This document shows, one piece after another, positions 56,145-64,000 of a DNA stretch of 64,000 nt. Made by a program: the position numbers and the translations under genes. The stretch spans positions 124,001-188,000 of the forward strand of contig NZ_LDJG01000001.1 of assembly GCF_001431425.1 (NCBI RefSeq). The letters are read 5' to 3'. The notes beneath the pieces are model-generated. The model saw nothing but the letters and a program-made list of their open reading frames with translations. It made no database searches and had not been told where the DNA came from. How positions within the stretch are numbered: the stretch's first letter is position 1; each line of letters starts with the position of its first letter. Source of the DNA: Stenotrophomonas nitritireducens (lineage in GTDB: Bacteria; Pseudomonadota; Gammaproteobacteria; Xanthomonadales; Xanthomonadaceae).

Positions 56145-58754
56145 ATGTCCTCTTCCCCCCTCGTCGATCGCTGGATCGTCCTCAAGTTCGGTGGCACCTC
56201 GGTGTCGCGTCGTCATCGTTGGAACACGATCGGGGAACTGGCGAAAAAACGTGCGGACGAGACCGGCGGCCGGGTACTGGTGGTGGTTTCCGCGCTGTCA
56301 GGCGTGACCAATGAACTGACCGCCATCGCCGATGGCGCTGCCGACAGCCGCGCGCGGGTCGCCGCGCTGGTCGCGCGCCACAACGACTTCCTCGTCGAAC
56401 TGGAACTGGGCGCTGAAGTGCTGGTCGAGCGCCTGGCAGCCTTGCAGGCGCTGCTCGACGACCCGCGCGCGGCCAGCCGCCCGCTGGACTGGCAGGCCGA
56501 GGTGCTGGGCCAGGGCGAACTGCTGTCCTCGACCATCGGCGCGGCCTACCTGCGCGGCAACGGCCTGGATTTCGGCTGGATGGACGCGCGCCAGTGGCTG
56601 TGCGCGCAGCCGCCGGCGCCGAACCAGAGCGCCTGGTCGCAGCGGCTGTCGGTGAACTGCCAGTGGCAGGGCGACGCCGGCTTCAAGGAGCGCTTCAACG
56701 CCCAGCCCGCGCGCATGCTGCTCACCCAGGGCTTCATCGCCCGCCACGGCGACGGCGGCACCGCGATCCTCGGTCGTGGCGGTTCGGACACCTCGGCCGC
56801 GTATTTCGGCGCACTGCTGCGCGCCAGCCGCGTGGAGATCTGGACCGACGTGCCGGGCATGTTCAGCGCCAACCCGAAGGACGTGCCCGACGCGCGCCTG
56901 CTCACCCGGCTGGACTATTACGAGGCGCAGGAAATCGCCACCACCGGCGCCAAGGTGCTGCATCCGCGCTCGATCAAGCCGTGCCGCGACGCCGGCGTGC
57001 CGATGGCCATCCTCGACACCGAGCGCCCGCACATGCCGGGTACCAGCATCGACGGCAGCGCCGAGCCGGTGCCGGGCGTGAAGGCGATCAGCCGCCGCAA
57101 CGGCATCGTGCTGGTGTCGATGGAAGGCATCGGCATGTGGCAGCAGGTCGGCTTCCTCGCCGACGTGTTCGACCTGTTCCGCAGGCACGGTCTGTCGGTG
57201 GACCTGATCGGCTCGGCCGAAACCAACGTCACCGTCTCGCTCGACCCGTCCGAGAACCTGGTCAGCACCGACGTGCTGGCGGCGCTGTCGGCCGACCTGT
57301 CGGAAATCTGCAAGGTCAAGGTGATCGTGCCGTGCGCGGCCATCACCCTGGTCGGCCGCGGCATGCGCTCGCTGCTGTACAAGCTCTCCGACGTGTGGGC
57401 CACGTTCGGCAAGGAGCGCGTGCACATGATCAGCCAGTCGTCCAACGACCTGAACCTGACCTTCGTGATCGACGAGGCCGATGCCGATGGCCTGCTGCCG
57501 ATCCTGCACGACGAACTGATCGACAGCGGCGCCATGCCGGTATACGAGGAGCAGGTGTTCGGCCCGCGCTGGCGCGAGATCATCGGCCATGTGCGCCCGC
57601 GCGCGACGCCGTGGTGGCGCGCGCAGCAGCAGCGCCGGCAACTGCTGGAACTGGCCGCGCAGGGCACGCCGCGCTATGTCTACCACCTGCCTACGGTGCG
57701 CGAGCGCGCCCGCCAGCTCAAGGCGGTGGCGGCGCTGGACCGGCGTTACTACGCGATCAAGGCCAATCCGCACCTGGCCATCCTGCGCACGCTGGTCGAG
57801 GAAGGCCTCGGCCTGGAATGCGTGTCGCTGGGCGAGGTCGAGCATGTGTTCGCCGCGCTGCCGGAGTTGGCGCCTTCGCGCGTGCTGTTCACCCCGAGCT
57901 TCGCGCCCATCGCCGAGTACGCGGCGGCGCTGGCGCGTGGGGTCAACGTCACCGTCGACAACGTCGAACTGCTGCGGCGCTGGCCGGATGTTTTCCGCGA
58001 CCGCGCGCTGTGGCTGCGCATCGACCTGGGCCATGGCGACGGCCACCACAGGAAGGTCAACACCGGCGGCAAGGAGGCCAAGTTCGGCCTGTCGGCGCAG
58101 CGCGTGGACGAGTTCCTCGACGTGGCGCGCGGCATCGGCGTACGCATCACCGGCATCCACGCGCACCTGGGCAGCGGCGTGGAGAACAGCGGCCACTGGA
58201 AGCAGATGGTCGACGAGCTGGCCGGTTTCGCGCGCCGCATCGGCAGCGTGGAGATCCTCGATATCGGCGGCGGCCTGCCGGTGCCCTACAGCGACGACGA
58301 CGAACCGTTCGACCTCGACGCCTGGGCCGCCGGCCTGGCCGAGATCAAGGCGGTGCACCCGGCGTTCCAGCTGGCGGTCGAGCCGGGCCGTTTCCTGGTC
58401 GCGGAAGCCGGCGTGCTGCTGGCCCGGACCACCCAGGTGGTGGAGAAGGACGGCGTGCGCCGCATCGGCCTGGATGCCGGCATGAACGCGCTGCTGCGCC
58501 CGGCGCTGTACGACGCCTGGCACGACATCGCCAACCTGTCGCGGCTGGACGACGCGCGCGACGTCGACTTCAGCGTGGTCGGCCCGATCTGCGAATCCAG
58601 CGACGTGTTCGCGCAGCGGGTGAAGCTGCCGTCCACCACCGTGCCGGACGACGTCATGCTGATCGCCGACGCCGGCGCCTACGGCTTCAGCATGGCCAGC
58701 CACTACAACCACCGCGCGCTGCCGCGCGAGGACGTCATCGACGATGCGCAATGA
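56145..58754 (+). CDS. lysAC: Bifunctional aspartokinase / diaminopimelate decarboxylase
   Basis: This 869-residue fusion carries out the first and last steps of lysine synthesis. The N-terminal aspartokinase (about 1-470) has VLKFGGTSVS, GRGGSDTSAAYFGALL and a C-terminal ACT regulatory part (SMEGIGMWQQVGFLADVFDL). The C-terminal PLP-dependent decarboxylase (about 500-869) has YYAIK539ANPH, HLGSGVENSGHWK, DIGGGLPVPYS, GPIC816ESSDVF and a C-terminal ADAGAYGFSMASHYN. The fusion is known from Xanthomonadaceae. Its kinase supplies aspartyl phosphate, from which meso-diaminopimelate for the wall is also made; this fits the murL-murD2 genes that follow. Confidence 0.95.
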   Translation: MSSSPLVDRWIVLKFGGTSVSRRHRWNTIGELAKKRADETGGRVLVVVSALSGVTNELTAIADGAADSRARVAALVARHNDFLVELELGAEVLVERLAALQALLDDPRAASRPLDWQAEVLGQGELLSSTIGAAYLRGNGLDFGWMDARQWLCAQPPAPNQSAWSQRLSVNCQWQGDAGFKERFNAQPARMLLTQGFIARHGDGGTAILGRGGSDTSAAYFGALLRASRVEIWTDVPGMFSANPKDVPDARLLTRLDYYEAQEIATTGAKVLHPRSIKPCRDAGVPMAILDTERPHMPGTSIDGSAEPVPGVKAISRRNGIVLVSMEGIGMWQQVGFLADVFDLFRRHGLSVDLIGSAETNVTVSLDPSENLVSTDVLAALSADLSEICKVKVIVPCAAITLVGRGMRSLLYKLSDVWATFGKERVHMISQSSNDLNLTFVIDEADADGLLPILHDELIDSGAMPVYEEQVFGPRWREIIGHVRPRATPWWRAQQQRRQLLELAAQGTPRYVYHLPTVRERARQLKAVAALDRRYYAIKANPHLAILRTLVEEGLGLECVSLGEVEHVFAALPELAPSRVLFTPSFAPIAEYAAALARGVNVTVDNVELLRRWPDVFRDRALWLRIDLGHGDGHHRKVNTGGKEAKFGLSAQRVDEFLDVARGIGVRITGIHAHLGSGVENSGHWKQMVDELAGFARRIGSVEILDIGGGLPVPYSDDDEPFDLDAWAAGLAEIKAVHPAFQLAVEPGRFLVAEAGVLLARTTQVVEKDGVRRIGLDAGMNALLRPALYDAWHDIANLSRLDDARDVDFSVVGPICESSDVFAQRVKLPSTTVPDDVMLIADAGAYGFSMASHYNHRALPREDVIDDAQ

Positions 58755-58835
58755 TGTCGATGTCCCGCATTCCCCTTCGTTCTGCCGCGCCAGCCCGCCA
58801 TCGCGCGCGGCGCCCCGCTTGATTCCGGATACGCC

Positions 58836-60188
58836 ATGACAGCTTTCGACAAAGACCAGGTTTCCCGCTTCCGTTTCGTCCGCTGCGATTTCGCCGCGGA
58901 TACCGGCGTGGCGCGGCTGGTGTACGCCTTCGACGACGGTCCGGAGATGACCGAAACCGTCACCGTGCCGGGCGCGCCGTTCCGGCTGGACGGCGAGCGC
59001 GCGGCGGCGGTGCAGCGCGCCCTGCGCCTGCTGCACCTGATCGCCGGCGTGAGCTACTACAAGGCGGCGGTGCCGGCGCAGGTGTCCATCGACAGCTACG
59101 CCATCGATGCCGATACCGCAGCGCTGGTGGAAACGGTCTACCTCAACGGCCTGGGCGAATTCGCCTACCGCAACGGACTGAACCTGCGCGGTCGCTTCAG
59201 GCTGCCGGTGGAGGCGCAGGCCGAGCCGGCGCAGTCGCTGGGCCTGCGCGCGCACGCGCTGGTCGCCATCGGCGGGGGCAAGGATTCGCTGGTCAGCATC
59301 GAGGCGCTGCGCCGTGCCGACGTGGCCGCCACCGTCACCTGGATCGGCGGTTCGCAGCTGATCCGCGCCTGCGCCGAGCGCACCGGCCTGCCGTTGCTCA
59401 ACATCGGCCGCGCGCTGGCGCCGGAGCTGTTCGAGCTCAACCGCCAGGGCGCGTGGAACGGCCACATCCCGGTGACCGCGGTGAACTCGGCGATCATGGT
59501 GCTGGCGGCGCTGGTGCAGGGCGTGGACCAGGTGGTGTTCTCCAACGAGCGCTCGGCCAGCTACGGCAGCCAGATCGCCGGTACCGGCGAGGTCAACCAC
59601 CAGTGGTCCAAGGGCTGGGCGTTCGAAAAGGCGTTCGGCGAACACGTGCAGCGGCATGTCGCCGCCGACCTGCATTACTACTCGCTGCTGCGCCCGCTGT
59701 CCGAGCTGGCGGTGGCGCGGCAGTTCGCCAAGACCGACTACTACGACGCGCACTTCTCCAGCTGCAACCGCAATTTCCACATCCTCGGCGAGCGCCCGGT
59801 GAACCGCTGGTGCGGCGTCTGCCCGAAGTGCCACTTCGTGTTCCTGGCGCTGGCGCCGTTCATGCCCAAGACCCGGCTGGTGCGCATCTTCGGCCGCAAC
59901 CTGCTCGACGATGGCGAGCAGGCCGGCGGTTTCGACGCGCTGCTGGAATTCCAGGACCACAAGCCGTTCGAATGCGTGGGCGAGGGCAAGGAGTCGCGCG
60001 CGGCGATGGCGGCGCTGGCCGCGCGTCCGGAGTGGAAGGAGGACGCGCTGGTCAAGCGCTTCGCCAGCCTGATCCAGCCGACGCTGGCGGCCGACGAACT
60101 GAAGATCGAACCGTTGCTGGTCATCGATGGCGAGCACCGCATCCCGGCCGCCCTGTGGGAGCGCCTGCGTGCGGATTTCGCAGCTTGA
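58836..60188 (+). CDS. murL: UDP-MurNAc-L-Ala-L-Glu epimerase MurL
   Basis: This 450-residue enzyme matches MurL of Xanthomonas, which epimerises the terminal L-Glu of UDP-MurNAc-L-Ala-L-Glu to D-Glu in an ATP-dependent reaction. It thereby replaces glutamate racemase in wall synthesis. The segment [15 protein letters not shown] (about residue 146) is a pyrophosphatase-type ATP loop, and [25 protein letters not shown] has Cys spaced like a metal or structural site. It overlaps murD2 by 20 bases, the partner with which it forms the pathway. Confidence 0.9.
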   Translation: MTAFDKDQVSRFRFVRCDFAADTGVARLVYAFDDGPEMTETVTVPGAPFRLDGERAAAVQRALRLLHLIAGVSYYKAAVPAQVSIDSYAIDADTAALVETVYLNGLGEFAYRNGLNLRGRFRLPVEAQAEPAQSLGLRAHALVAIGGGKDSLVSIEALRRADVAATVTWIGGSQLIRACAERTGLPLLNIGRALAPELFELNRQGAWNGHIPVTAVNSAIMVLAALVQGVDQVVFSNERSASYGSQIAGTGEVNHQWSKGWAFEKAFGEHVQRHVAADLHYYSLLRPLSELAVARQFAKTDYYDAHFSSCNRNFHILGERPVNRWCGVCPKCHFVFLALAPFMPKTRLVRIFGRNLLDDGEQAGGFDALLEFQDHKPFECVGEGKESRAAMAALAARPEWKEDALVKRFASLIQPTLAADELKIEPLLVIDGEHRIPAALWERLRADFAA

Positions 60189-61575
60189 GGGCAGGCGCGT
60201 CGCGCTGTGGGGCTGGGGCCGCGAAGGCCGTGCGGCCTTCCACGCGCTGCGCGAGCGCCTGCCCGGCCTGCCGCTGACCCTGTTCTGCCCCGAGGCCGAG
60301 GCCGAAGGCGCGCGCGCCGAGACCGGCGGTGCGCTGCAGGTGGAAACCGACGCGACCGGCGCGGCCTTGTCGCGTTTCGACGTGGTGGTGAAATCGCCGG
60401 GCATCAGCCCGTACAAGCCCGAGGCGCAGCAGGCGCTGGAGCAGGGGACGCAGTTCATCGGCGGCACCTCGCTGTGGTTCAGCGAGCACGCGCGCGTCGA
60501 CGGCGTGCTGCCCGGTACGGTGTGCGTGACCGGCACCAAGGGCAAGAGCACCACCACCTCGCTGCTGGCGCACCTGCTGCGTGCAGCCGGGCACCGCACG
60601 GGGCTGGCCGGCAACATCGGCCTGCCGCTGCTGGAGGTCCTGGACCCGCAACCGGCGCCGGAATACTGGGCGGTGGAACTGTCCAGCTACCAGACCGGCG
60701 AAGTCGCGCGCAGCGGCGCGCGGCCGGATGTGGCCATCGTGCTGAACATCTTCCCGGAACACCTGGACTGGCACGGCAGCGAACAGCGCTACATCGACGA
60801 CAAGCTGTCGCTGGTGACCGGCGGCCATCCGCGCGTGGCGGTGCTCAATGCCGCCGACGAACACCTGCGCGCATTGCAGCTGCCGCACAGCGAAGTCGTG
60901 TGGTTCAACCAGCCCGAGGGCTGGCACATGGTCGGCGAGGTGGTGCATCGCGGCGCGCAGCCGGTGTTCGATACCTCGGACACGCCGCTGCCGGGCCGCC
61001 ACAACCGCGGCAATCTGTGCGCGGTGCTGGCGGCGCTGGAAGCGCTGGGCCTGGACGCGGTGGCGCTGGCGCCGGCGGTGCGCAGCTTCCGCCCGCTGCC
61101 CAACCGCCTGCAGCTGCTGGGCGAGCGCGACGGCCTGCGCTGGGTCAACGATTCGATCAGCACCACGCCGCACGCCTCGCTGGCGGCGCTGGACTGCTTC
61201 GCCGGGCAGCGCATCGCGTTGCTGGTCGGCGGCCACGACCGCGGCCTGGACTGGCACGACTTCGCCGCGCACATGCGCGACACCGCGCCGATGGAGATCG
61301 TCACCATGGGCGGCAATGGCCCGCGCATCCATGCCCTGCTGCAGCCACTGGCCGATGAAGGCCGGTTCGGCCTGCATGCCGCCGGCGACCTGCCGCATGC
61401 GGTCGAACTGGCGCGCGCCGCGCTGGGCGCGCAGGGCGGGGTGGTGCTGCTGTCGCCGGGCGCGCCCAGCTTCGGCGCCTACCGCGATTACGTGGCGCGC
61501 GGCCGCCACTTCGCCGCGCTGGCCGGTTTCGACCCGGACAGCATCAGCGCGATCCCGGGGCTGGGCATCGCCTGA
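60169..61575 (+). CDS. murD2: UDP-MurNAc-L-alanine--L-glutamate ligase MurD2
   Basis: This 468-residue Mur ligase adds L-Glu (not D-Glu as in classical MurD) to UDP-MurNAc-L-Ala. Its ATP loop is GTK124[13 protein letters not shown], followed by [23 protein letters not shown] and the C-terminal [28 protein letters not shown]. The GTG at 60169 was chosen because it gives the conserved [24 protein letters not shown]-terminus and follows GGGAG by 7 bases; upstream ATGs lie within murL. The paired murL gene supports L-Glu specificity. Confidence 0.9.
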   Translation: MRISQLEGRRVALWGWGREGRAAFHALRERLPGLPLTLFCPEAEAEGARAETGGALQVETDATGAALSRFDVVVKSPGISPYKPEAQQALEQGTQFIGGTSLWFSEHARVDGVLPGTVCVTGTKGKSTTTSLLAHLLRAAGHRTGLAGNIGLPLLEVLDPQPAPEYWAVELSSYQTGEVARSGARPDVAIVLNIFPEHLDWHGSEQRYIDDKLSLVTGGHPRVAVLNAADEHLRALQLPHSEVVWFNQPEGWHMVGEVVHRGAQPVFDTSDTPLPGRHNRGNLCAVLAALEALGLDAVALAPAVRSFRPLPNRLQLLGERDGLRWVNDSISTTPHASLAALDCFAGQRIALLVGGHDRGLDWHDFAAHMRDTAPMEIVTMGGNGPRIHALLQPLADEGRFGLHAAGDLPHAVELARAALGAQGGVVLLSPGAPSFGAYRDYVARGRHFAALAGFDPDSISAIPGLGIA

Positions 61576-61681
61576 TGGCGCAGGCCGGGACCGCATTTTC
61601 CAGGGTCCCTGCAATGTTCCGCGGCGCAAGGCGCAGGTGCGGCGAGTCCCGGTCATGGGAATACCGGGCGCCATGGGCCCT

Positions 61682-62003
61682 GTAGCGCCGGGCAGCGCCC
61701 GGCGGGGGGCTTTTCCGGTAAGGCTCCAGCGGGGCGTTGCCCCGCTCTACAAGGGGCCTCGGGTTCTGTAGCGCCGGGCAGCGCCCGGCGAGGGCTTTGC
61801 CGGGAATGCTCCAGCGGGGCGTTGCCCCGCTCTACAAGGGCCTCGGGTTCTGTAGCGCCGGGCAGCGCCCGGCGGGGGCTTTCCCGGCAAGGCTCCAGCG
61901 GGGCGTTGCCCCGCTCTACAAGGGGCCTCGGGTTCTGTAGCGCCGGGCAGCGCCCGGCGGGCGTTCCCGGTGAAGCCTCCGCGGGACGGCGTCCCCTTCA
62001 TGC
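61682..62003. repeat. Tandem array of GTAG-headed REP pairs (BIME)
   Basis: GTAGCGCCGGGCAGCGCCCG occurs four times, at 61682, 61768, 61852 and 61937, a period of 84-86 bp. In each of the first three units it is followed by an inverted partner ending GGGGCGTTGCCCCGCTCTAC, whose complement also begins GTAG. Each unit is therefore two facing hairpins; the fourth unit's second half is degenerate. The array fills the 474-bp gap between murD2 and the dienelactone-hydrolase-like gene. Nothing else is seen there, apart from TAGACT at about 62014 as a possible -10 box for the next gene. Confidence 0.9.
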
Positions 62004-62049
62004 CGCATGAGGCATAGACTCGCGCCATTCCCCGACCGGAGTGGCCTCC

Positions 62050-62847
62050 ATGCGAACCGTTCGACAATGGCAGTTGGCGTTACTGGTGGTGTGCGCGTCG
62101 GCGGCGATGCCGGCGCTGGCGAAGATGCAGCAGCGGCCGGTGGAATGGCAGCTGGACGGCGCCCGCTACAGCGGCGTGCTGGTCTATGACGACAAGGGCG
62201 ATGCGCGGCGCCCGGGCGTGGTGATGGTGCCGAACTGGCGTGGCGTGAATGCCTCGGCGATCGAGAAGGCCGGACGCATCGCCGGCGACGATTACGTGGT
62301 GCTGGTGGCCGATGTCTACGGCAGCGCCGTGCGGCCGAAGGACAACACCGAAGCGGCCGCGGCCGCGCAGCCGCTGCTCAGGGATCGCGCCCGCCTGCGC
62401 GCCCGCGCCCATGCGGCGCTGGAGGCGTTGAAGGCGCAGGCCGGCAAGGCGCCGCTGGACGTCTCGCGCATCGCCGCGGTCGGCTTCTGCTTCGGTGGCA
62501 GCACCGTGCTGGAAATGGCGCGCGCGGGCATGCCGCTGGCCGGCGTGGTAAGCCTGCACGGCGGGTTGGCGTCGCCGGTGCCTGCCGCGGCGCACAGCGG
62601 CAGGGTGCCGATGCTGGTGCTCAACGGCGCTGCCGACCAGGGCGTGACGGCCGAGGACATAACCGGTTTCGGCAGGGAAATGGACGCGGCCGGCGCCGAC
62701 TGGCAGTTCGTCAACTTCAGCGGCGCGGTGCATTGCTTCGCCGAATCCGATGCCAACAGTCCGCCCGGCTGCGTGTACGACCCGCGCGCGGCCAGGCGCG
62801 CCTGGAAGATGATGGGCAACTTCCTGGAAGAACGCTTCGGCGATTGA
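62050..62847 (+). CDS. Secreted dienelactone-hydrolase-like protein
   Basis: This 265-residue protein has a signal peptide (MRTVRQWQLALLVVCASAAMPALA) and then a dienelactone-hydrolase fold. The nucleophile is Cys147 in GFC147FGGS, with Asp in NGAADQGVTAEDI and His in GAVHCFAE completing the triad. Most characterised DLH enzymes are cytoplasmic; secreted relatives such as this have no agreed substrate. An alternative GTG start at 62041 is possible. Confidence 0.87.
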   Translation: MRTVRQWQLALLVVCASAAMPALAKMQQRPVEWQLDGARYSGVLVYDDKGDARRPGVVMVPNWRGVNASAIEKAGRIAGDDYVVLVADVYGSAVRPKDNTEAAAAAQPLLRDRARLRARAHAALEALKAQAGKAPLDVSRIAAVGFCFGGSTVLEMARAGMPLAGVVSLHGGLASPVPAAAHSGRVPMLVLNGAADQGVTAEDITGFGREMDAAGADWQFVNFSGAVHCFAESDANSPPGCVYDPRAARRAWKMMGNFLEERFGD

Positions 62848-62850
62848 GCC

Positions 62851-62961
62851 GTAGCCGCGGGGCCTGCCCCGCAGGGCGCTTTTCCGGTGAGGCCCCATGC
62901 GCGGTGAGCCCGCATCTACGAGCAGGGGACAGCCGTAGCTGCGGGGCCTGCCCCGCAGGGG
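62851..62961. repeat. GTAG-headed REP cluster between convergent genes
   Basis: GTAGCCGCGGGGCCTGCCCC at 62851 faces an inverted partner ending CGCATCTAC at 62919 and is followed by a third, direct copy, GTAGCTGCGGGGCCTGCCCC, at 62935. All have the GTAG head and a GC-rich hairpin, but stem sequences differ from the array at 61682, so this is a related subfamily. Confidence 0.8.
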
Positions 62962-62977
62962 GCCTGGCGAAGGCCGG

Positions 62978-63232
62978 TCAGCGAGCCTGGCTGGCGCGGG
63001 CGGCGTCGATCGCGCCGGTGATCGCGGCGCGGGCCTGCGGACTGTTGCGCCAGCAGCTGCTGCCGAGCATCGCCGAAGCCTGGGCGACGATGTCGCCGGG
63101 TTCGGCCTGCGCCAATTGCGGCAGTGTATGAAAGCCCAGTTGTTCCAGCCGCGCCACCACGGTGGCGCCGACGCCTTTCACCGCCAGCAGCACGGCGCGC
63201 TCTTCGTCGCTGAAGTGTTGCAGGTCCGTCAT
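62978..63232 (-). CDS. Small helix-hairpin-helix protein
   Basis: This 84-residue protein contains a helix-hairpin-helix motif (VKGVGATVVARLEQLGFHTLPQLAQ), similar to small proteins annotated as 'pathogenicity locus' or HhH domain proteins and probably able to bind DNA or RNA non-specifically. A second helical half carries one Cys (SSCWRNSPQA). It begins 4 bp after the stop of the polyprenyl synthase gene and is probably transcribed with it. No further function can be read. Confidence 0.75.
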   Translation of the reverse strand: MTDLQHFSDEERAVLLAVKGVGATVVARLEQLGFHTLPQLAQAEPGDIVAQASAMLGSSCWRNSPQARAAITGAIDAARASQAR

Positions 63233-63236
63233 CGGG

Positions 63237-64000
63237 TCAGTGGCTGCGTTCGACCGCGTAGCGGGCCAGCCCGCGCAGGGCGGCGACCGCATCGCTTCCG
63301 GGCAGCCCATCGAGCGCGCGCTCGGCGGCGTCGGCGTATTCCACCGCACGCTGGCGGCTGTACTCCAGGCCGCCGGTGGCGCGGATCGCGGCCAGCACTT
63401 CCGGCATCGCCCCGGCGTCGCCGTCCTGCACGATTTGGCGCAGGCGCTCGCGCACGGCGGCGTCCGAATGCGCCATCGCATGGATCAGCGGCAGCGTGGC
63501 CTTGCCCTCGGCCAGGTCGTCGCCCAGGTTCTTGCCCAGCTCCTCGGCGTTGGCCGAGTAGTCCAGCACGTCGTCGGCGATCTGGAACGCATAGCCCAGG
63601 GCCATGCCGTAGTCGTACAGCTGCCGCTGCACGGCTTCGCCGGCGCCGCTGGCCAGCGCGCCCAGGCGGGTGCCGGCGGCGAACAGCACCGCGGTCTTGC
63701 GCTCGATCACGCGCAGGTAGGCGGCTTCGTCGGTGTCCGGGTTGTGGACGTGCAGCAGCTGCAGCACCTCGCCCTCGGCGATGCGGTTGGTGGTGTCGGC
63801 CAGGATCCGCATCACCGGCATGCGGTCCAGCTCGACCATCAGCTGGAAGCTGCGCGAATACAGGAAGTCGCCGACCAGCACGCTGGGCGCGTTGCCCCAC
63901 AGCGCGTTGGCGGTGCTGCGCCCGCGGCGCAGGTCCGACTCGTCCACCACGTCGTCGTGCAGCAGGGTGGAGGTGTGGATGAACTCGATGATCGCCGCCA
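63237..64000 (-). CDS. ispB: Polyprenyl (octaprenyl) diphosphate synthase, 5' end cut by window edge
   Basis: This is the C-terminal 254 or so residues of a trans-isoprenyl diphosphate synthase. The first Asp-rich motif (LLHDDVVDESDLRRG) lies near the window edge and the second (FQIADDVLDY) further in; both are intact, so the active site is complete. The short-loop sequence around the first motif and the general similarity fit IspB, which makes the C40 side chain of ubiquinone. The N-terminus lies beyond position 64000. Confidence 0.9.
   Translation of the reverse strand, partial: AAIIEFIHTSTLLHDDVVDESDLRRGRSTANALWGNAPSVLVGDFLYSRSFQLMVELDRMPVMRILADTTNRIAEGEVLQLLHVHNPDTDEAAYLRVIERKTAVLFAAGTRLGALASGAGEAVQRQLYDYGMALGYAFQIADDVLDYSANAEELGKNLGDDLAEGKATLPLIHAMAHSDAAVRERLRQIVQDGDAGAMPEVLAAIRATGGLEYSRQRAVEYADAAERALDGLPGSDAVAALRGLARYAVERSH

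Noticed and set aside
61737-61940. Small repetitive protein-coding frame within the REP array
   Set aside because: Its peptide repeats only because the DNA repeats; no ribosome-binding site or homology supports it.
61682-62003. Possible CRISPR array
   Set aside because: The 84-86 bp period has no unique spacers: the whole unit repeats, with internal hairpins and GTAG heads, and no cas genes are present.

Overview
This window is very GC-rich chromosomal DNA from a gammaproteobacterium of the family Xanthomonadaceae (the Stenotrophomonas / Pseudoxanthomonas / Luteimonas / Lysobacter group; the genus cannot be settled from the sequence alone). The assignment rests on an AmpR plus L2-like class A beta-lactamase pair, a fused aspartokinase / diaminopimelate decarboxylase (lysAC), the MurL-MurD2 route to D-glutamate in peptidoglycan, the ruvC-ruvA-kup-ruvB-ybgC-tolQRAB-pal-cpoB-queE-queC-tRNA-Lys order, and REP elements with a GTAG head. 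Gene density is high. There is no prophage, no insertion sequence and no CRISPR array.

Layout. 1-11 kb: a TonB-dependent receptor cut by the window edge, the ABC-F protein YheS, a DUF4239 membrane protein, divergent ampR/bla, a large Ser/Thr kinase with a TPR region, a secreted protein of unknown function and a DUF3011 repeat protein. 11-27 kb: a housekeeping block with aspS, yebC, ruvCAB (interrupted by a small membrane protein and by kup), the complete Tol-Pal envelope system, and queE/queC for 7-deazaguanine synthesis, ending with tRNA-Lys(UUU). 27-35 kb: an ECF sigma factor translationally coupled to a second Ser/Thr kinase paralogous to the first, then recQ, a TPR-GGDEF diguanylate cyclase and dps. 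35-45 kb: hrpA, two small secreted proteins, relA and a membrane-anchored TPR-like protein. 45-56 kb: a two-domain glycosyltransferase, PBP1B, a lipoprotein, a DinG/YoaA helicase, tsaB, an SGNH hydrolase and two PhzF paralogues. 56-64 kb: lysAC, murL and murD2, a tandem REP array, a secreted dienelactone-hydrolase-like protein, and a polyprenyl diphosphate synthase cut by the window edge with a small helix-hairpin-helix protein downstream.

How it fits together. Much of the window serves the cell envelope: Tol-Pal, PBP1B, MurL/MurD2, LysAC (which makes meso-diaminopimelate and lysine precursors), the glycosyltransferase, and AmpR-bla, which senses wall damage. A second theme is signalling: two unusual kinases with HCD instead of HRD in the catalytic loop, one partner ECF sigma factor, a diguanylate cyclase with a predicted periplasmic sensor, and RelA. 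The most promising points for follow-up are four. (1) The ECF43-like sigma/kinase pair has alanine where I recall the family's phospho-acceptor threonine. (2) An orphan paralogue of the kinase lies 19 kb away. (3) At least five genes have a -10-like hexamer ending 6-7 bases before the start codon, as expected for leaderless mRNAs. (4) Several intergenic regions carry GTAG-type REP/BIME elements, including an 85-bp tandem array.
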